From positions 1,860,001 to 1,924,000 of the forward strand of contig CM050666.1 in NCBI GenBank assembly GCA_027574665.1: a DNA stretch of 64,000 nt, read 5' to 3'. Shown piece by piece: positions 10,964-24,416 of this stretch. The stretch comes from Rhynochetos jubatus. Its lineage: Eukaryota; Chordata; Aves; Eurypygiformes; Rhynochetidae. The position numbers were made by a program, and so were the translations under genes. The stretch's first letter is position 1; each line of letters begins with the position of its first letter. The notes below the pieces were generated by a model. It was given only the letters and a program-made list of their open reading frames with translations, was not told the origin of the DNA and made no database searches.

Positions 10964-13900
10964 TGTACCTTCTCCCTCAGATCTTTTCCAAGGCTCTTCC
11001 ATGCTAGTTGTCCTGTATGCTCAGGGAGGAGACAGTAAGCAGCAATCACTGCTGTGGGCTTGGCCCTGAGACTCCCCCGGAGGAGTGTGTCCCATGGCTG
11101 TCAGTGTGTGATTCCAGGGGCTGAACCAGGAGCCTGTGCAAATGGTCCCCCAGACACAGCCCACTCACCCATGCTGTGGGAGGAGACCTCAGTGGTGCCT
11201 GAGCATGGGATGGACAGTCTCTCCTTTCACAGCAAAACCAGGACTGAGGATATTCCTCGCTTCACACACACACAAGGGGCCCTACCAGAAAGTGCCCATG
11301 GAAGGCCCTGCCTGAACAATTAAACATATTTGTTACCCAGATTGCAAATGCTCTGTCCCAGCACTCCCAGGTCAGACACTGGGAAGAGAAAACAAGGTGG
11401 CCACAGACAGGAAAAGGAGCAAATGGGACCAATGCTGGCTGGTCTGGCAGAGGAGGGACCGTGTGTGTGTGTGGCACACTGGGTTAGGCAGTTTTGCAGA
11501 GCTGTGTTTGTGCCCTCTCCAGACCACAAAGTAAAACTCTGCCACAGTCCAGCCAAACCCTGACACCTTATGGGATTTCATCATCACTATCCCTGCTGCG
11601 GTGCTATCCCTGACTGTGCTGGCACAGCTCGCCACCTTCTGACAGAGCTGGATCAGTCTGGAAGGCTTCTGCAGTTCATTGTGACTCAATGATAAACCAG
11701 CCCTGCAAAAATCAAAGTAATTAGCCCTGGTTTGGGTCGGTTGCACCGGTGGGGTCTCAACACTATATTCTTTGACTTCCTTCTGGCAGCTTCAGCAAAA
11801 TGCGTCAGAGAGAGTGTAGAAGGCAGGGAGGAAGAAGGAGAAAGAGGAGAGAGGGATGCTCCAAAGACAAGGGGTTTCCTGAGGCTTTAGGGCAGAGGGG
11901 ACCAGCTTGAGAGTGGAGAGAAGAAAATTTCTCCCAGGAGAAATGTCATTGAGAAATGCCAGGGGTATGGCTCCTAGCAAGAGGGGGTGAACATCTGGAC
12001 TGAACCCAGAGAGTCACACATGGGACTTGGCAGAATTCATTCCCTTTGCAGACTTCTGGAATAGCCTCATAACTAAAGTCCTGGATAAGCCTTGCTCCAT
12101 TGATACTTTCTTTTCTTAACATTTTTGCCTGCCTGGAGTTGAGGGATGCTGCATGTCTGTAGAGGCAGTGAATCCAAATAGGGGACCTGCACCACACAAC
12201 ATCTTCTGTGGGTCTCTGGCAGGGATGTGTTCCCTGCTTAACTGAGAAACCCTCATGGAGGTGTTTTGGGCAGGGCTGCAGAAAGAGACTCCCTCTGGCA
12301 GGGGCCAGCCTGATTGTCTTCTCTGCAGACCAAAGAAATGTGAGGATGGAAGCCTCTTTTCTAGGACATGGGAGTGTACTATTTTGGGTAACATCTTCAG
12401 GATGCTTGTTCCTCAAATAGTCCAGAAATATAATCAGGATAGTTGGAGTTGGGCCTTGATATCCAAACTACTCTGAGCTGGGGCTTTTATGCTAGCATAG
12501 TGAATGCATCACTTCACATCAGCTGTATGCATATACCTCTCTCCTGCTCCTTCTGAAGCACTGCCCTATTCTTAGGCGGATCATGTGGATTCCTGGATCT
12601 AACCTGAGCTTTGTACATCATGGATAGAGGAGATTAGCTCACTATCCCTGCAAGAGACCACAGTGAATTTCTGTCTCTAGGAGCAGAAATCAGCCTCGTC
12701 TCCATCACTTGGTTCTTTCTTTCCTGAAGGAGAGAGTGGTATGGTGGCTCTGCATCTGGAGAAGGAGCAGAAAGGCTTTGTGTCTGTCTTGCTGCCCAGA
12801 GCAACAACATGGGACCATGTGACGAGGGGTAGGGTCTTCCTCAGAGGTAAGAGAGAGGTTGTCCTCTCCAGGGCATCTCCCTGCTCCAGTGGTGGATGGA
12901 GATAGGAATTCGTTACTTCTTCTGTGCAGTTCCAGCCATCTATGCTTGGCATTAATGACTTGCCAGTGTGCTTGGGTCATTAAGGTAAGTGATCTTTTCC
13001 AGACACTTTATCTTAGACTTTGCATGATTATAGCCTGAGTACCTTTAGGTGGAACATAGACACTTGCAGTATCATCCAGACTGTACTAAGGATGTGGCCA
13101 ACAGCACCAGCTGTGCAGTGCAAGCCTTCCCTCTCCCTCTCTGCAAGAATCTGGAGGAGGGAGAAAGTGGTAGCAGTGGGCAAGAAGAGGGAAGAGAACA
13201 GTGTGGCTGGAGGATGCTGGACACCTATGTCTGTGGCTGCTGTTAGGTGGGTCTGTTGTCTGCTGGCAAAGTGAGATGCTGTTAAAGCCAAGTCCACTCT
13301 CCAGCTGCAAGAGTGCCAGTGTTAGCATCCATGTCCCAGTGGTGTGAGTCTCCATCTCAGCACTGTCCAAGTGAGTCTGCTCTTAGCATGGAAAACATGA
13401 GATGCAGGGGCAGGACTGCTGGGCAGCCCAGCCTGTGCTTTGAGATGTAGATTTGCACCTTTAAATGAAGATGTAGATAGTCAGACTTCAGCAGAGATTA
13501 TTTGGGCCTTAGTCTCCTCTTATTCTTTCTATGTATCACTGTAGATTTCACTGAGCTGACTCCAATTTACACCCCATCAAGGATGGAAGAGTTAGCTCTT
13601 GTATTTTTAGCTGTAGTAAATTATTTTTAGAAACCCCAGCATTCATCCTGAAAGCCTCTCTCTCTCCTCTTGCAAGGTAAGACTGAATAATGAATGAATA
13701 CAGAGCTGGACTAATATCTACTGCTCAGCCATCCATGTGAGCAGATCGAGTTGACTGCGTGTGTGCTGCTGGTGGGCAAGCTTGTGTGAGTCTGCATCAT
13801 GGGAGCACCAGCATATCCAGGAGCAATGTCTGCTCCTTCCATCCTGGAACAACTACAGTCTTTAATTGCTCTGACCCATCTCCATTGAGGCTTGGATCAT

Positions 13901-16900
13901 GAGATGCATTTAAGCTCAAATGGGAGCCTTTGATCTTTCCTTCAGCTGGATTGTAGGCATGCTTGGCTTGGTTGATGACCTCAGACCTGCCTCACCACCA
14001 TGGATTTGTCTGGCACTGCGGACTGTTGGCCTTGGTTACCATCACTGCATCTGCTCCTCTTGCTTAGGTTCTGTGGGACTTTGCTCTTGCTGGCACAATC
14101 CTGTCCCATTGTCACCCTTGGCTCCCAGCTTGCCTACCCCTGAAAAGCAGCCCCACTTGTGCTGCTCCCTGACAGCTCAGGATTTCAGCTCTCAGATGAG
14201 ATCCCTGGTCCTGAACCTGTGCCTCCACATGTCCCCATGGCCCAAAACTGACCTTCAAATCCTGCAAGACCCTGGGGCAGGTCATATCTCTGCAAGATCC
14301 ATGACATTCCCTGTAACCGTAATGACCCCTGAACACCTCAGTGGGTTTGGGAAAGGCTATAGGGGTTTCTTTGTCCGAGGTGGCTAATCTTTGCTCCCTA
14401 CCTAGGAGGACTACATTTCAAATATTGCTTGCTCAATGAAAATAATGGATGGATGTCCCAGTGAGGCTGCTCAGGGCAATTAGAACCTCTTGTTGTGCTT
14501 GGAGCCTTAGCAATCTGCATTTTTTAAGGACTGGAAGCATTTGCTTCAGGGAGAAAACTCTGAAAAGCATTTCCCCTTGCCCTGAGTTCTTGTTGCGCTG
14601 CGGCTCCGGGTGCTTGGTACACAGACCTTGCAAAAGTGCTGCCTGTAAGCCTTGGTCATGCCTGGCACTAGAAACAGTGGGACTGGCTATGCCAGTCTGC
14701 CAGTATGGCATACTGACTGCCAGTACTGGTGACACAAGCTCTGTCTTATCCTCGCAGATGTTGCCCTTCAGTCAGGTTGAATTGTTTAATTCTTCAGGCC
14801 CATAACTATTTCAGATCATGTACTAATGTGCTTGAAATCAGTTATTGTGCATGGAATGATAAATGACTGTAAACTGTGGCTAATGAAGGGGATAGATGAT
14901 TGGGTTATAAATCAATTAAGTGGTTCTGAGGAAGTTGCAAACCACAGAAGAAACCATGAAGAGAGAGAACAACATCTGATGTCTGGGGAAGAGCAGGAGC
15001 CAGCAGGTGCCAGCAGCCATTATATTATCCCTCTAGGGAAGCAGAACAACACTGCTATGCTGTAACCAGCTTTAGTCTGACGGCTGTTGCTGAGGAGGGA
15101 ACCCAACATGCTCTGTGGTTATCAGGGCATAGCCAGCAGCGGGCTGTCTCTGTCAGGAAATAAATCCTGTCCTGCCTGTGCAATCTTAAAGTGGCAACAT
15201 GTCCTGCTCTTCCTCAGGTAGTCTGGATTTCTTTTGGATTGTGGCCAGAACTGGCTGTGGTGACTGTACACATGGACTGCCGCTCCAGACCCACATCTGC
15301 CAGATGTGTCCAGAAATGGGTGCATCTACCACGGTTCGTATTCCCAGCAGATCAACAAATGCCTGTTGACTCTGCTGCATCAGGGTTTTTTTTCTCCATT
15401 TGGGAGACTGCTCCCCTTTAGGAGAATATTAAAAGGGTTAATAGGCACCCTATAAACCTTTGGCATTCTGTATTCTGACCCATACAGCAATGTACAATGA
15501 TGACACACTCATATCTGTTCAGAGGGTAAGGAGGGTTTGGGCACTTGTAACCAAGTCCCCCTCTGAGTCCCTGTGTCAGGATAGACTGCCTGAAGTACAT
15601 ACAACAGGGATGAGGTTAATTAATGTCCTACCATGCAGTGGTCTCAGTTTGGACAGGCCAAGAGGAAAATAGAGGAAGCTTGCACAACTGCAGTTCTCAG
15701 TAACTATAGGCAGAGAGGTGGGGCTCAGCCTTGAATCTGTGGGGAAAAAAAGTAACCATGACGTGCATTACTGGGGCTCCCTGTGTGCAGCATCTGCCAG
15801 AACCTGGCCATTAGCATGACTGCATGGGAAGGTTGAATAATCCACATCCCCTGACAGGACTGGCATGCAGCTTGATTCCATCATAGGAAAGAATAAGTCC
15901 AAGACTCCCAAGCAGACTTGCAGAACACAAAGTGCACAACCTATACTCTTCTTTCTGAGATATTTTTCAACCCAGTGTTCCTTAGGACAGGGCTGAAAAA
16001 GTTCCCAGTTTGGGAAGAGTGAATGATGACAAGAAACTACTGTTATCTGGGACCACATGACTTCCATGCTTCTCATTGTCTTCTAACTCCTTGTTTTGTT
16101 CTGTATGAGAAAGTCTTTAGACAACCAGCAATGCAGAAGTTTCTAAATTCTAATGAGCTGTTTTCTAATAGTTATCTAATGAGCTGTGGCAAACAACAAA
16201 GAAGCCTGTGTTTGTTTTAATCTCTTTAACTATAGCCTATCCTAGAGGCAAAGTATCTCAAGGGAGAAGTGGACTGAGGCTGAACAGCTATTCCAGAGGG
16301 TGGGGCTTGTCCTCTATGCCATTGCTGGTGTCTCTGCTGCAGGCCTGGGAGATGCCAGCACATGCACCAAGCCACGTGTGCCTGAGCACTGCTTTACCAG
16401 GAACAAACTTGCAAAGCTCTGCATCATACTCGCAGAGGAGACCATGCCTTGATCAAGGTTTGGCTGCTCTTGAACAGTTACATTTTGCTGAAAACAGAAC
16501 ATCTTCAGGGAACAGGCTGAAATGAGTAACTGGAGCACATACACCTGTTTTAGAAATACTCACCTAAGCTGGATGCTTGGACCTGTTTCTGCGATAACCC
16601 TGACACAGGCCATCACACATTTTTAGACCTCAGGCTCTTGCCAAAACTTAGAGCTGTTCATGGCTTTGCAGCTCACTTCTCCAGGGCAGACCTAGGACAA
16701 AGGTCTTCACAGAAAGACACATATCTCTTTGATATAGGCAGTCAGGTCTCTGGTCAAATCCCAGCAGGGTAAGGACTTTCTCAAAGCAGCTTCTGTGACT
16801 TGTTTTGCACCTGAATGGCAGCTGGTGATGGCTTAATTGTGCTGTCGAAGGACCTCCCTTCATGTATAGCTACATTTCCAGATAGAGCTTTGGTCTGCAA

Positions 16901-19419
16901 AACCCAGCATGCATCTTTTGGCTTCAGAGCAGAAAGGCCCATCTAGCAGGAGAGGGTGTAGTCATGGAGTGAACATCTGAATGCATTTTGTCATGCTGGG
17001 CAGAGTATTATTATAGGATCAATCTCTTTAATACAGTGGGATATTTTTAAGAAGCCTTCAGAAGGGATAAGTTGACCCTTTCTTTACCAATGTTTACCTG
17101 CTTTATTAACAGTAAGAGTTACACCTATGATTCCTCCAGGAGGCAATTTTTTTTTTCATGATGAGGGTACAAGTAAGGCTGCTAGAAATAAAGTGCTCGG
17201 CTTTCCTACATTTGTATGGAGCAGCCCCAGAAAGGAGGTTCCAACTTCAAAATCCTGTGTAGAAGCCTTTAAGAACTGCCTGCATCTTCAGTATTCAGGT
17301 ACTGAACTTCCCACCAGGGCGAGTGCTAAGGTGATAACTCTCTGCTTTTGATCTATTGGATTTTGCAGTGACTTTGGTATGGTGATGAGACTGCAATATC
17401 CCATAATATATGGCTGTTTCTAGCAAGAGCTCAGCTATAATTGTATTTATGAGCAGAATACTTATAGAAGCCTTCAGGGAGCTTCAAGTGTAAAAACATT
17501 CCTATAACAACATATAGACAGCCAACAGCCAAGCAATTAATTTCTTGACTGCAAGTGGTGTTTGAGGCTCTGTCCTGGTATACAACATCCATTAATGCTG
17601 CAGATACTCTGCTGAAGGGAATGAGGGAGCTGTTGGTTGGACACTCAGTCTTTCCTCTGTGCTTTGTATAGGTAAATTTTTTTCTAAATAAAGTTGTGAA
17701 GCTACAGGAGACCACTAAAGTTTTGGTGTGTTCTGGGGGAAAACAGAGCCTTTTGTCTGTGACAGAGTATATAGAAAGTACCCTCTTTCCCAACTTCTCC
17801 TCTCAGAGAAGAGGCAGGTACAGACCACTGAGGTTCAGGCACCAAAATAGAAGGTGAGAGATCAGTTTCCTAAGCCTGCTTATGATCCTGACTTGCTGAG
17901 TATCCTCACCTGCACAGGTATGAAGCTCCAGATGATGCCATCATTAACTAGGTCTGGTCATGGCTCCACACCTGATGAAGTCAAACAAAAATGAGTTCCC
18001 TTTATGGGAATCTCAGTGCCTGTGTTTGTCACCACTTTGGCTGAAATTAACTTAATAATGGGATATCTCACACAGTTCAAAGCTCCCAAAGAGTGGCATT
18101 ATTCAGCTTTGTTCCACGGGGGAAGAAATAATGTTGCAGTTAAAGACAACTTATTTACAGTTTCTGATTAGTAGGGTGAGATGAAAGGTGATTGTTTTTA
18201 TCATTTTATGAAACAAAACAACAGAATATTAAAAGAATTATGAAGTTTCAAATTAAAAATTGTTGAGAAAATTTTCCATTCAACGGACAAACTCTGCCAC
18301 AGAAAATTGCTGAAGCCAAGGACTTAGCAAGTGTAAAAAGGCCTCAGTGTGTATATAGTTAGCAGGATTATCAATACTTTCTGTGTTTATAATATGAATG
18401 GTTTCAGTATTATTAAAAATAAAGTATGAAGAACTGAGCTGTGTACTTCAAACACCATGTAAGGTATTTAATGTGCTGCTAGAGAAGTTGTGATACTTAC
18501 AGAAAACATAGTTTGCAAACCCATATTGTGTTTTTGTTGTGTAATAAGGAGAAAACATTAAACATCTTCAGGGATGCTGGGATAACTAGCAAACAAAACC
18601 TGAAGAGAGAACAGTTACTGCTGGTGCTTGTGCTTCTTTCAGACTTCTGGTTCTTCATTTGAGGGGGGGGGAGGGCATGAACCCAGGCTCCGCAGCAAAT
18701 GACATTCTATGGTGCACTAGCTCCCACCTCTATCTACAGACCTCTGGGACCTGTGAGTATTCACTTAGCATAGCAAACATAACTAAGTTGGAAGACATGA
18801 CTATTGAAGACCAAAAGCCAAAAAATGTTGAATGTTGCTCATTCAATGTACCTCTGCTCTCTAAAACAGCAGGCTGTGCCCCCATCCCAGGGAAGCTAAG
18901 GCACTACAAGAGAGAAGGACTGATGGAGGAGCCCTCGTGCACAGCACTGCAGGGGGAGGATTTGTTCTGTTGACAGATGGAGCGGTGCATGGAAGGGACC
19001 AGTGAGCAGTCCCGAAATGTCAGCTGACCTTTGACATTTTGCCAAGTTTCATGACATTTTGAGAGTGGGGGTGGCAGTACGGCATGGATTGGAGTGATGT
19101 TAATAATAGCAGTGATGTCTAAAGGTCAAGGTTGGCTAAGGGTGCTGGTGGGATAGGGGTGACTCCCTAGCCTAGGAGGCTTCCGGCCTTGCAAAGTAAG
19201 CGTTATAAATTGAATGTGTTTTGGGTAGGTTTTTTTTTAATAACAGGGCATCTTGAAAAGTTTTGCTGATGCTACAGTGAGCATGAGCAGCAGGTATTTG
19301 TGCTGAACAGGAATTGCCAAGAGACCAGCAGTAACTGGATCGAGCTCAGGTGGTTGCTAGGATCAGTGGAGGAGGACTGGCCAGATAAAAGCTGTCTGCA
19401 GCCAAAGCCAGTGAATAAG
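10964..19419. other. unique non-coding DNA, no gene recognised
   Basis: A long stretch with many short frames on both strands and no recognised domain or repeat family. A G-run lies at about 18661-18675. The part from 18.1 to 18.6 kb is AT-rich. Frames such as 13920-14387 (plus) and 11946-12416 (minus) show no domain, and I treat them as chance. Confidence 0.55.
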
Positions 19420-20257
19420 GTGTTACTAAGGGTAGGAGGAAGCTTGATTGAACAGGGAACTCATAGCTCAACTCCAGTGCTAAAAGGATGTGCAAGTGGT
19501 GAAGGTGATGTAGGATGAATAGAAAAATGATTGCCCTGCCATACAGGGGTGGTGTTAGGAAGGCCAAAGCTCAATAGAAAGATGTTATGAAAGGCAGTAT
19601 AAAGAGCTTCTACCAGTGTGTTAGCAGCAAAAATAATTAATAAGGAAACTGTGGGTTTGCTGCTGAAAGAGCAGGATATGATTCAATGACAATGGGTATG
19701 GAGAAGGCATCGAAACTCAATGTCTTTTTTTTGTCTTCTCCACTGACAGTGTCCCCTTGGGGCTTAGAGAAAAGGTTCATGCAAGAGAACAACTACCAGT
19801 AGTGGGCAAGGACTGAGTCAAAATTATTCTGGGAAATCTCAACCCTATGAGTCCATGGAACGGGAGAAGATGCATCTTAGGTGTTGCCTTCCAGGACAAG
19901 AAAGATGTGCATGTATGACATCCAAGCAGAGGCTGAGAGAACTCTCTTGTTCAGCCTAGGGAAGGGAAGAGCGAGGCAGAAACATGTTCTTTACTGAGGT
20001 GTTTGGTTGGAAAATAAGAAACAGTAGTTAAAGTTTGAAATAAGGGAAGTTCTGACTGCATATAAGAAAATAAATCTTCTCTGTAAAGATAGTGAAGTTT
20101 TGGAATAAGGCCCCAAGCAGATCATGGGATCTCCTCCTTTGGAGTTTTTCAAGACCCAGCTGGGCAAAGACCTGAGTAGCTTGGACAGGATCTGAATCTG
20201 GAGTTGGAGTAGAGGACTCCTGATGTCCCTCCCCAGCTGAGTCATTCTGTGATGCAG
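19420..20257 (+). mobile_element. ancient CR1 LINE, sense, internally deleted
   Basis: Degenerate remnant of the CR1 second open frame (endonuclease and reverse transcriptase) and its 3' end. Blocks occur in the family's usual order. A GAACAGGGAACTC block lies at about 19449. A block at 19551-19630 encodes remnants of the R-K-A-K-A-Q and F-Y-x-x-V-S-S-K motifs. A CTCAATGTCTTTTT block (leucine-asparagine-alanine-phenylalanine region) starts near 19716. The start of the reverse transcriptase, resembling GPDGMHPR, lies at about 19850-19880. The sequence then jumps to the C-terminal/3' region from 19929 (GGCTGAGAGAACTC..., TTGTTCAGCC), continues through TTTTTCAAGACCCAGCTGGG at about 20145, and ends near GTCATTCTGTGATGCAG. 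The catalytic core between these blocks is missing. Every frame is broken. This is much older than the other CR1 copies here. The 5' limit is uncertain by about 50 bp. Confidence 0.8.
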
Positions 20258-23200
20258 CTCGTGTTCATCAGTGCAGTTAGGATATTAGCTGAAGGCCTCT
20301 AATAAAAGCTTTAAATATGAATCCTGATATGGGGCTTCTCTGTGCCCCTCCTTTGAAACAGGCGGCATTGGCCTGTTTTGGAGATGCCTGCAGATCTGCC
20401 CTGGCACCCCCATGCTGGGGGGGTGAAGTCCTGCACAATGCTATAACCCTGGTCTGCTGTTGCATGCCGATACAGCTGAAGAAAGTACAGGCTATAGAGG
20501 TCACTGGGTCTGCAGTTTCACCTCCCTCGCCAAAGCAACCTTCTCAGCACTAGCAGAGCATTGCAAATACTTTGGAAAAGCTTTGGCTACCTGTAACTTT
20601 CTGAGATGGACACTTGAAAATGGTGCAAATGTCCTAATTGTCCTTCTCTTCTCTTGGGCGCTGGCTAATCAGCTGAGTTGAAACATGACTTTGTCCAGAG
20701 TAAAATGACTACCATTCATTCTCAAAGCTAGAGATTTTTGACATATCTTTGTCAAGGTTATTATGCCAGTCTGCGGATACAGTAAACTGCCCATACCTGC
20801 CTGGCTCATCCATAGAGGATTTCTACCTAACCAGCCTACTGCGGTTGATTTGTGTGAGATGAAATTTTATAGTAGACCCCTGAAGCTGTTAAGTTGACTA
20901 CACCAGGGTCTTGGGATGCTGGTTCAGGGGAGTCTGGGCAGACACTGGCTTGATCAGGATACCAGTGGTACATCCCTATATATTTGCCACCGAGACACGC
21001 TATTCTCCTGTTCTCAGCCTCCCAGCTGCACCATGGGGAAGGCGTTACATATGTGAGCACTCATACACATCTACAGGATGCTACAGGGACTGTTACCTCA
21101 CCACAGAGACCTTGCAGGGACTTGCTAGTCCAGGGGCGTTAATGAAGGGGCTCATTCAGCTGCTCCTACCTCCTCCTTGTGAGGCTGCTGGGAAAGTGCA
21201 GAGCTGCCTGCCACTGGAAACTGCCACTAATTGGACCTCATTAAAAATTTACTTCTGTTTTACAATAAAGCTGGAGCATTTATCTTCCCCCCAGCAAAAC
21301 CATTAATTAACAGCACAAATGGGCTATGCTGCCAGAACAGCAAAGCTCTGACTGTCAATAGGGTGACCTCACTGCAGCCCTTCCCGCCAGCTCTGCAGGG
21401 AAAAGCAGCTGCCCATGCAGCCCTGTACAGGTCTACATGCAGCTTATGCTGGTTGTCTCTCATGGGGTGCAAGCTGTAGGATTTCCTGTTTCCTCCAGGA
21501 AGGAACTAGGATGCAAAGATATGCCCTGGAAAATAATATATATTTTTTAAAATGAGAACTTATCAACTGATTGAAGCAAGCTGCCTAAGAATAGGAGAGC
21601 ATTTAAGGGCTAATGAAAAGCCCCAGATATCACTCTGTTCTGTAGGACATCCCTGTGGCTAGTTTGTATTACAGCAATATCGTGCTCCCATCACTGGGTG
21701 TTGAAGAGCTGTTGCTGATATTTTTGCAGAAGTTGTCTATTAGGTCTGTGGGATTTTGAAAACAGCCACAGGACTGGAGAACTATACCAGGAAAAACAAG
21801 TCTTCCCATTAGATGAAGGTCCATTACATTATAGGGAAGAAAAATGTCTTAAGTGTGAGTGTGGTTCCTGCATCCTGAAAAGCATACCAGTCCTATCTCC
21901 ATGCAAGAATCAGAGCTGAATCTGCAGAAGATACTGGGGGCTAAACCTCTGTTTTCCTGTGCAGCCTGGGCTGGAATGGGTAGGTGTGCCTGTGGGAGCT
22001 GGCTTAGGGAAAAGCGCTTTCCCATTTTGTAGTGGCAAGCTGTTGCTGTTGGATCCTAAATTATCCATTATCCTGGTAGAGGGTTCAGTGACTGGAGGTG
22101 GAACAATTTCCCTCATAGATGTGACAGCCCTTCCCCAAGGATTTGCATCCCCCTGCACAAGCAAACAGCAAAGCTGTTGCTTGACTTCCCACAGGAGTCT
22201 GTTATCCCTAGAGATCTCTAACAGCAGCAGAGCAAAGACATCAAGGACAGAGATGACTACAGCCTCACTCTTGAACTGCCCAGGCCAGGCTAAGCAGCAG
22301 AACACTGACTGATCAGGCGGGTTTGTGGCATGGGCTAGTCTTCATCCTCCATCCCACTTGCAAACCTGCATTGCTCTTAATGAGCTGTCTCCTGTTGTGC
22401 AGCTGAGCGAAAAACCACCCGGTGCTTCACTGTAGCTGTCTCCACAAACTGCAGCCCCCATGGCTGTGTCTTTAGCCTGGGATGGGAAGGGAGTAGAATT
22501 CCTCCAGTTGTATTTGTGCAGAAGCAGTTGTGGGAAGGATGCTGTGAACCACGTTTCCAATTAGGTGCATCATTGTGGCACCTGTCCGGATGTGACATAA
22601 TAATGCATCTGCTAAACATTATAAGAAGCTTCAGAGATTTAATGTGACACATTCGAAGCAATAGCTGGAGTTTAGTCAACACTCCATCAGTTAAAAGTCT
22701 ATATTTCCAATTATCTGCGGACAGTTTGCCTTCAAGGATAATTGGCTTCCTGCAGCTCTCTAGAACAGAAGTCAGGGAGCTCCTTCTCTTCCACAGAGGA
22801 AAACCTGGAATGGTTTACAGCATGCAATACTGTGGAGGTGTCTGGACCAGAGGCAAATAAGGATTTGGGGAACAACTAGGTGCTGTCCTGGTGCAGAGCA
22901 TCACAGAGGCACCAGCCTGTAAGGAGCATTAGTTACCCTGTCCTGCTCATGAACTGTTGGACTTGGAAGCCTACACACTGAAGAAGACCTGTGGCAATGT
23001 TCCTGTCTCCTGAGGAGACTGCCAGGAGATAGGAAAAGGAGGGTTTTATCATGGGGGCTGTGGTGGTTCCCTTGGCACGAGGTGGACTGAAGTGACATCC
23101 TGTCAGTATGACTACCGTGTTCCTTGATGCCACCTGTGGAGGGCAGGAAGAAGAGGACATTTCATTTGAAAATGGGTATTTGAGGAGCTGCATGTAACAA

Positions 23201-24079
23201 GCCTCCTGTGAACATGCCTGGGGCTGTCCAAGCCACCAGGCAGACACAGCTTCACAGACTCTGCCAACTGTTCACCAGCTTCAGGATGCTCAAGCTGACA
23301 TCCAGACGGCTGTCAAATCTGCATTGACAGGCTGCACAGTCCATGCAGAAGAACTGATAGGAGGAAATCATAGGTGAGGGAGAGCTGCAGAAAATGTCCA
23401 AACTGAAACTGAAGTTTCACAACTTTCTTTGTGAAATTTAAATATCTGAGCAGAAAATTGAATTTTTTTATTACAAAATACTGCTGCTGTTCTTTATGGG
23501 AATTTAATTTCACCACTCCATGCTCTTTCTCTCCTCTGTTGACAGGGATTATTGACTAATCTGCAGCATCTAGGAGCCATTGGACCTCTCCTCCAAACTC
23601 TGTCGTGTCTGAAACTTCAGTGGTCTCTGTGAGTTTTGAGAGATGTAAACCTGCTCCAAAGTGAGTGCCCAAACAAGCCCAGAGGAGACAGAAGGCTGGA
23701 GGCACTCCAGGAAAACTCCTGTTCTGCATTTCAGCTCTGTTTCTGAATTTAAAACTTTGGGATACAACCCCTGGAATTTGTTTTAAAGATGAAATGTCTG
23801 CAGCTTCCAAGGAAAAAGAGCACGTCCCTGGTGGAAAAATGTATAGCCCAACCCTTTCTTTTTCCTCTTTGGAAATAAGTTGTGGTTATTTTGTTTTTTC
23901 TAACCTACAAACAGCCATTTGCATGATGACCTCTGAGCCTGTTCCTTCAGTACAGTTGGAGAAAGGCCATTTATTGATGTGAGAGCTTCCCCAGCTGATC
24001 TTGGGCTGTCATGTCACTGAATGAAACTGCAGCACACACAGACTGCTGCGCACTTTTGGGTTGTAGTGCAGGCTCCTGA
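20258..24079. other. unique non-coding DNA, no gene recognised
   Basis: No recognised repeat or gene. The overlapping frames at 21910-22312, on opposite strands, are shadows of each other with no domain. A short AT-rich patch lies near 21530-21560. Confidence 0.55.
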
Positions 24080-24416
24080 GATGGGGTGGAGGGATTTGGC
24101 TGCTGTGGCAATGGGGAAAGGTGACAAGAAGTGCAAGGGGTACAAGAAGGACCTCCTGGTTGTGCACATCCACAGGGTGCTGGAGCAGCTCTGCCTAAAC
24201 TTGGGCCTGTCTTCCAAGGAATTAAAAACTCAGGTGTGAACCACCTCTTTGTACATCCCACCCCTGAGGCATTGAGTTTTGACACAGTACAGAGTATGTT
24301 TGACTGTCACTTCTGAGGATCTCCAGGTTGCTGCTCGTCTGCAGTTAGGTGGAGAACCAGGGAAGCTTGTAGTGCCTCAAGGCATGCAGGCAACCACTAA
24401 ATATACCTATTCTTAG
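24080..24416 (+). pseudogene. histone H2B pseudogene, two compensating frameshifts
   Basis: H2B pairs with H2A in the nucleosome core; this copy is dead. Three pieces align in order with vertebrate H2B. From ATG 24111, one frame reads K-G-D-K-K followed by a lysine-rich stretch, an IHRVLEQ segment (H2B: VYKVLKQ) and LGLSSK (H2B: TGISSK). At about 24218-24222 the match jumps frame and reads GIKNSGVNHLF (H2B: GIMNSFVNDIF), then E-A as in H2B helix 2. Around 24290-24303 the match returns to the first frame: TVTSEDLQVAARLQL (H2B: TITSREIQTAVRLLL), G-G-E-x-x-K, and finally TTKYTYS (H2B: VTKYTSS), with a TAG stop at 24414-24416. The aligned length from KGDKK onward is almost exactly that of H2B. 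The N-terminal tail is mostly unrecognisable; weak similarity may start at 24080. The two frameshifts, an in-frame TGA at 24237 and changed core residues rule out a working histone. Replication-type H2B genes lack introns, so a retrocopy cannot be told from a decayed duplicate. No other histone gene is visible nearby. Confidence 0.87.

Noticed and set aside
24021-24316. Functional histone H2B gene
   Set aside because: Two frameshifts, an in-frame stop and many changed core residues; only a relic.
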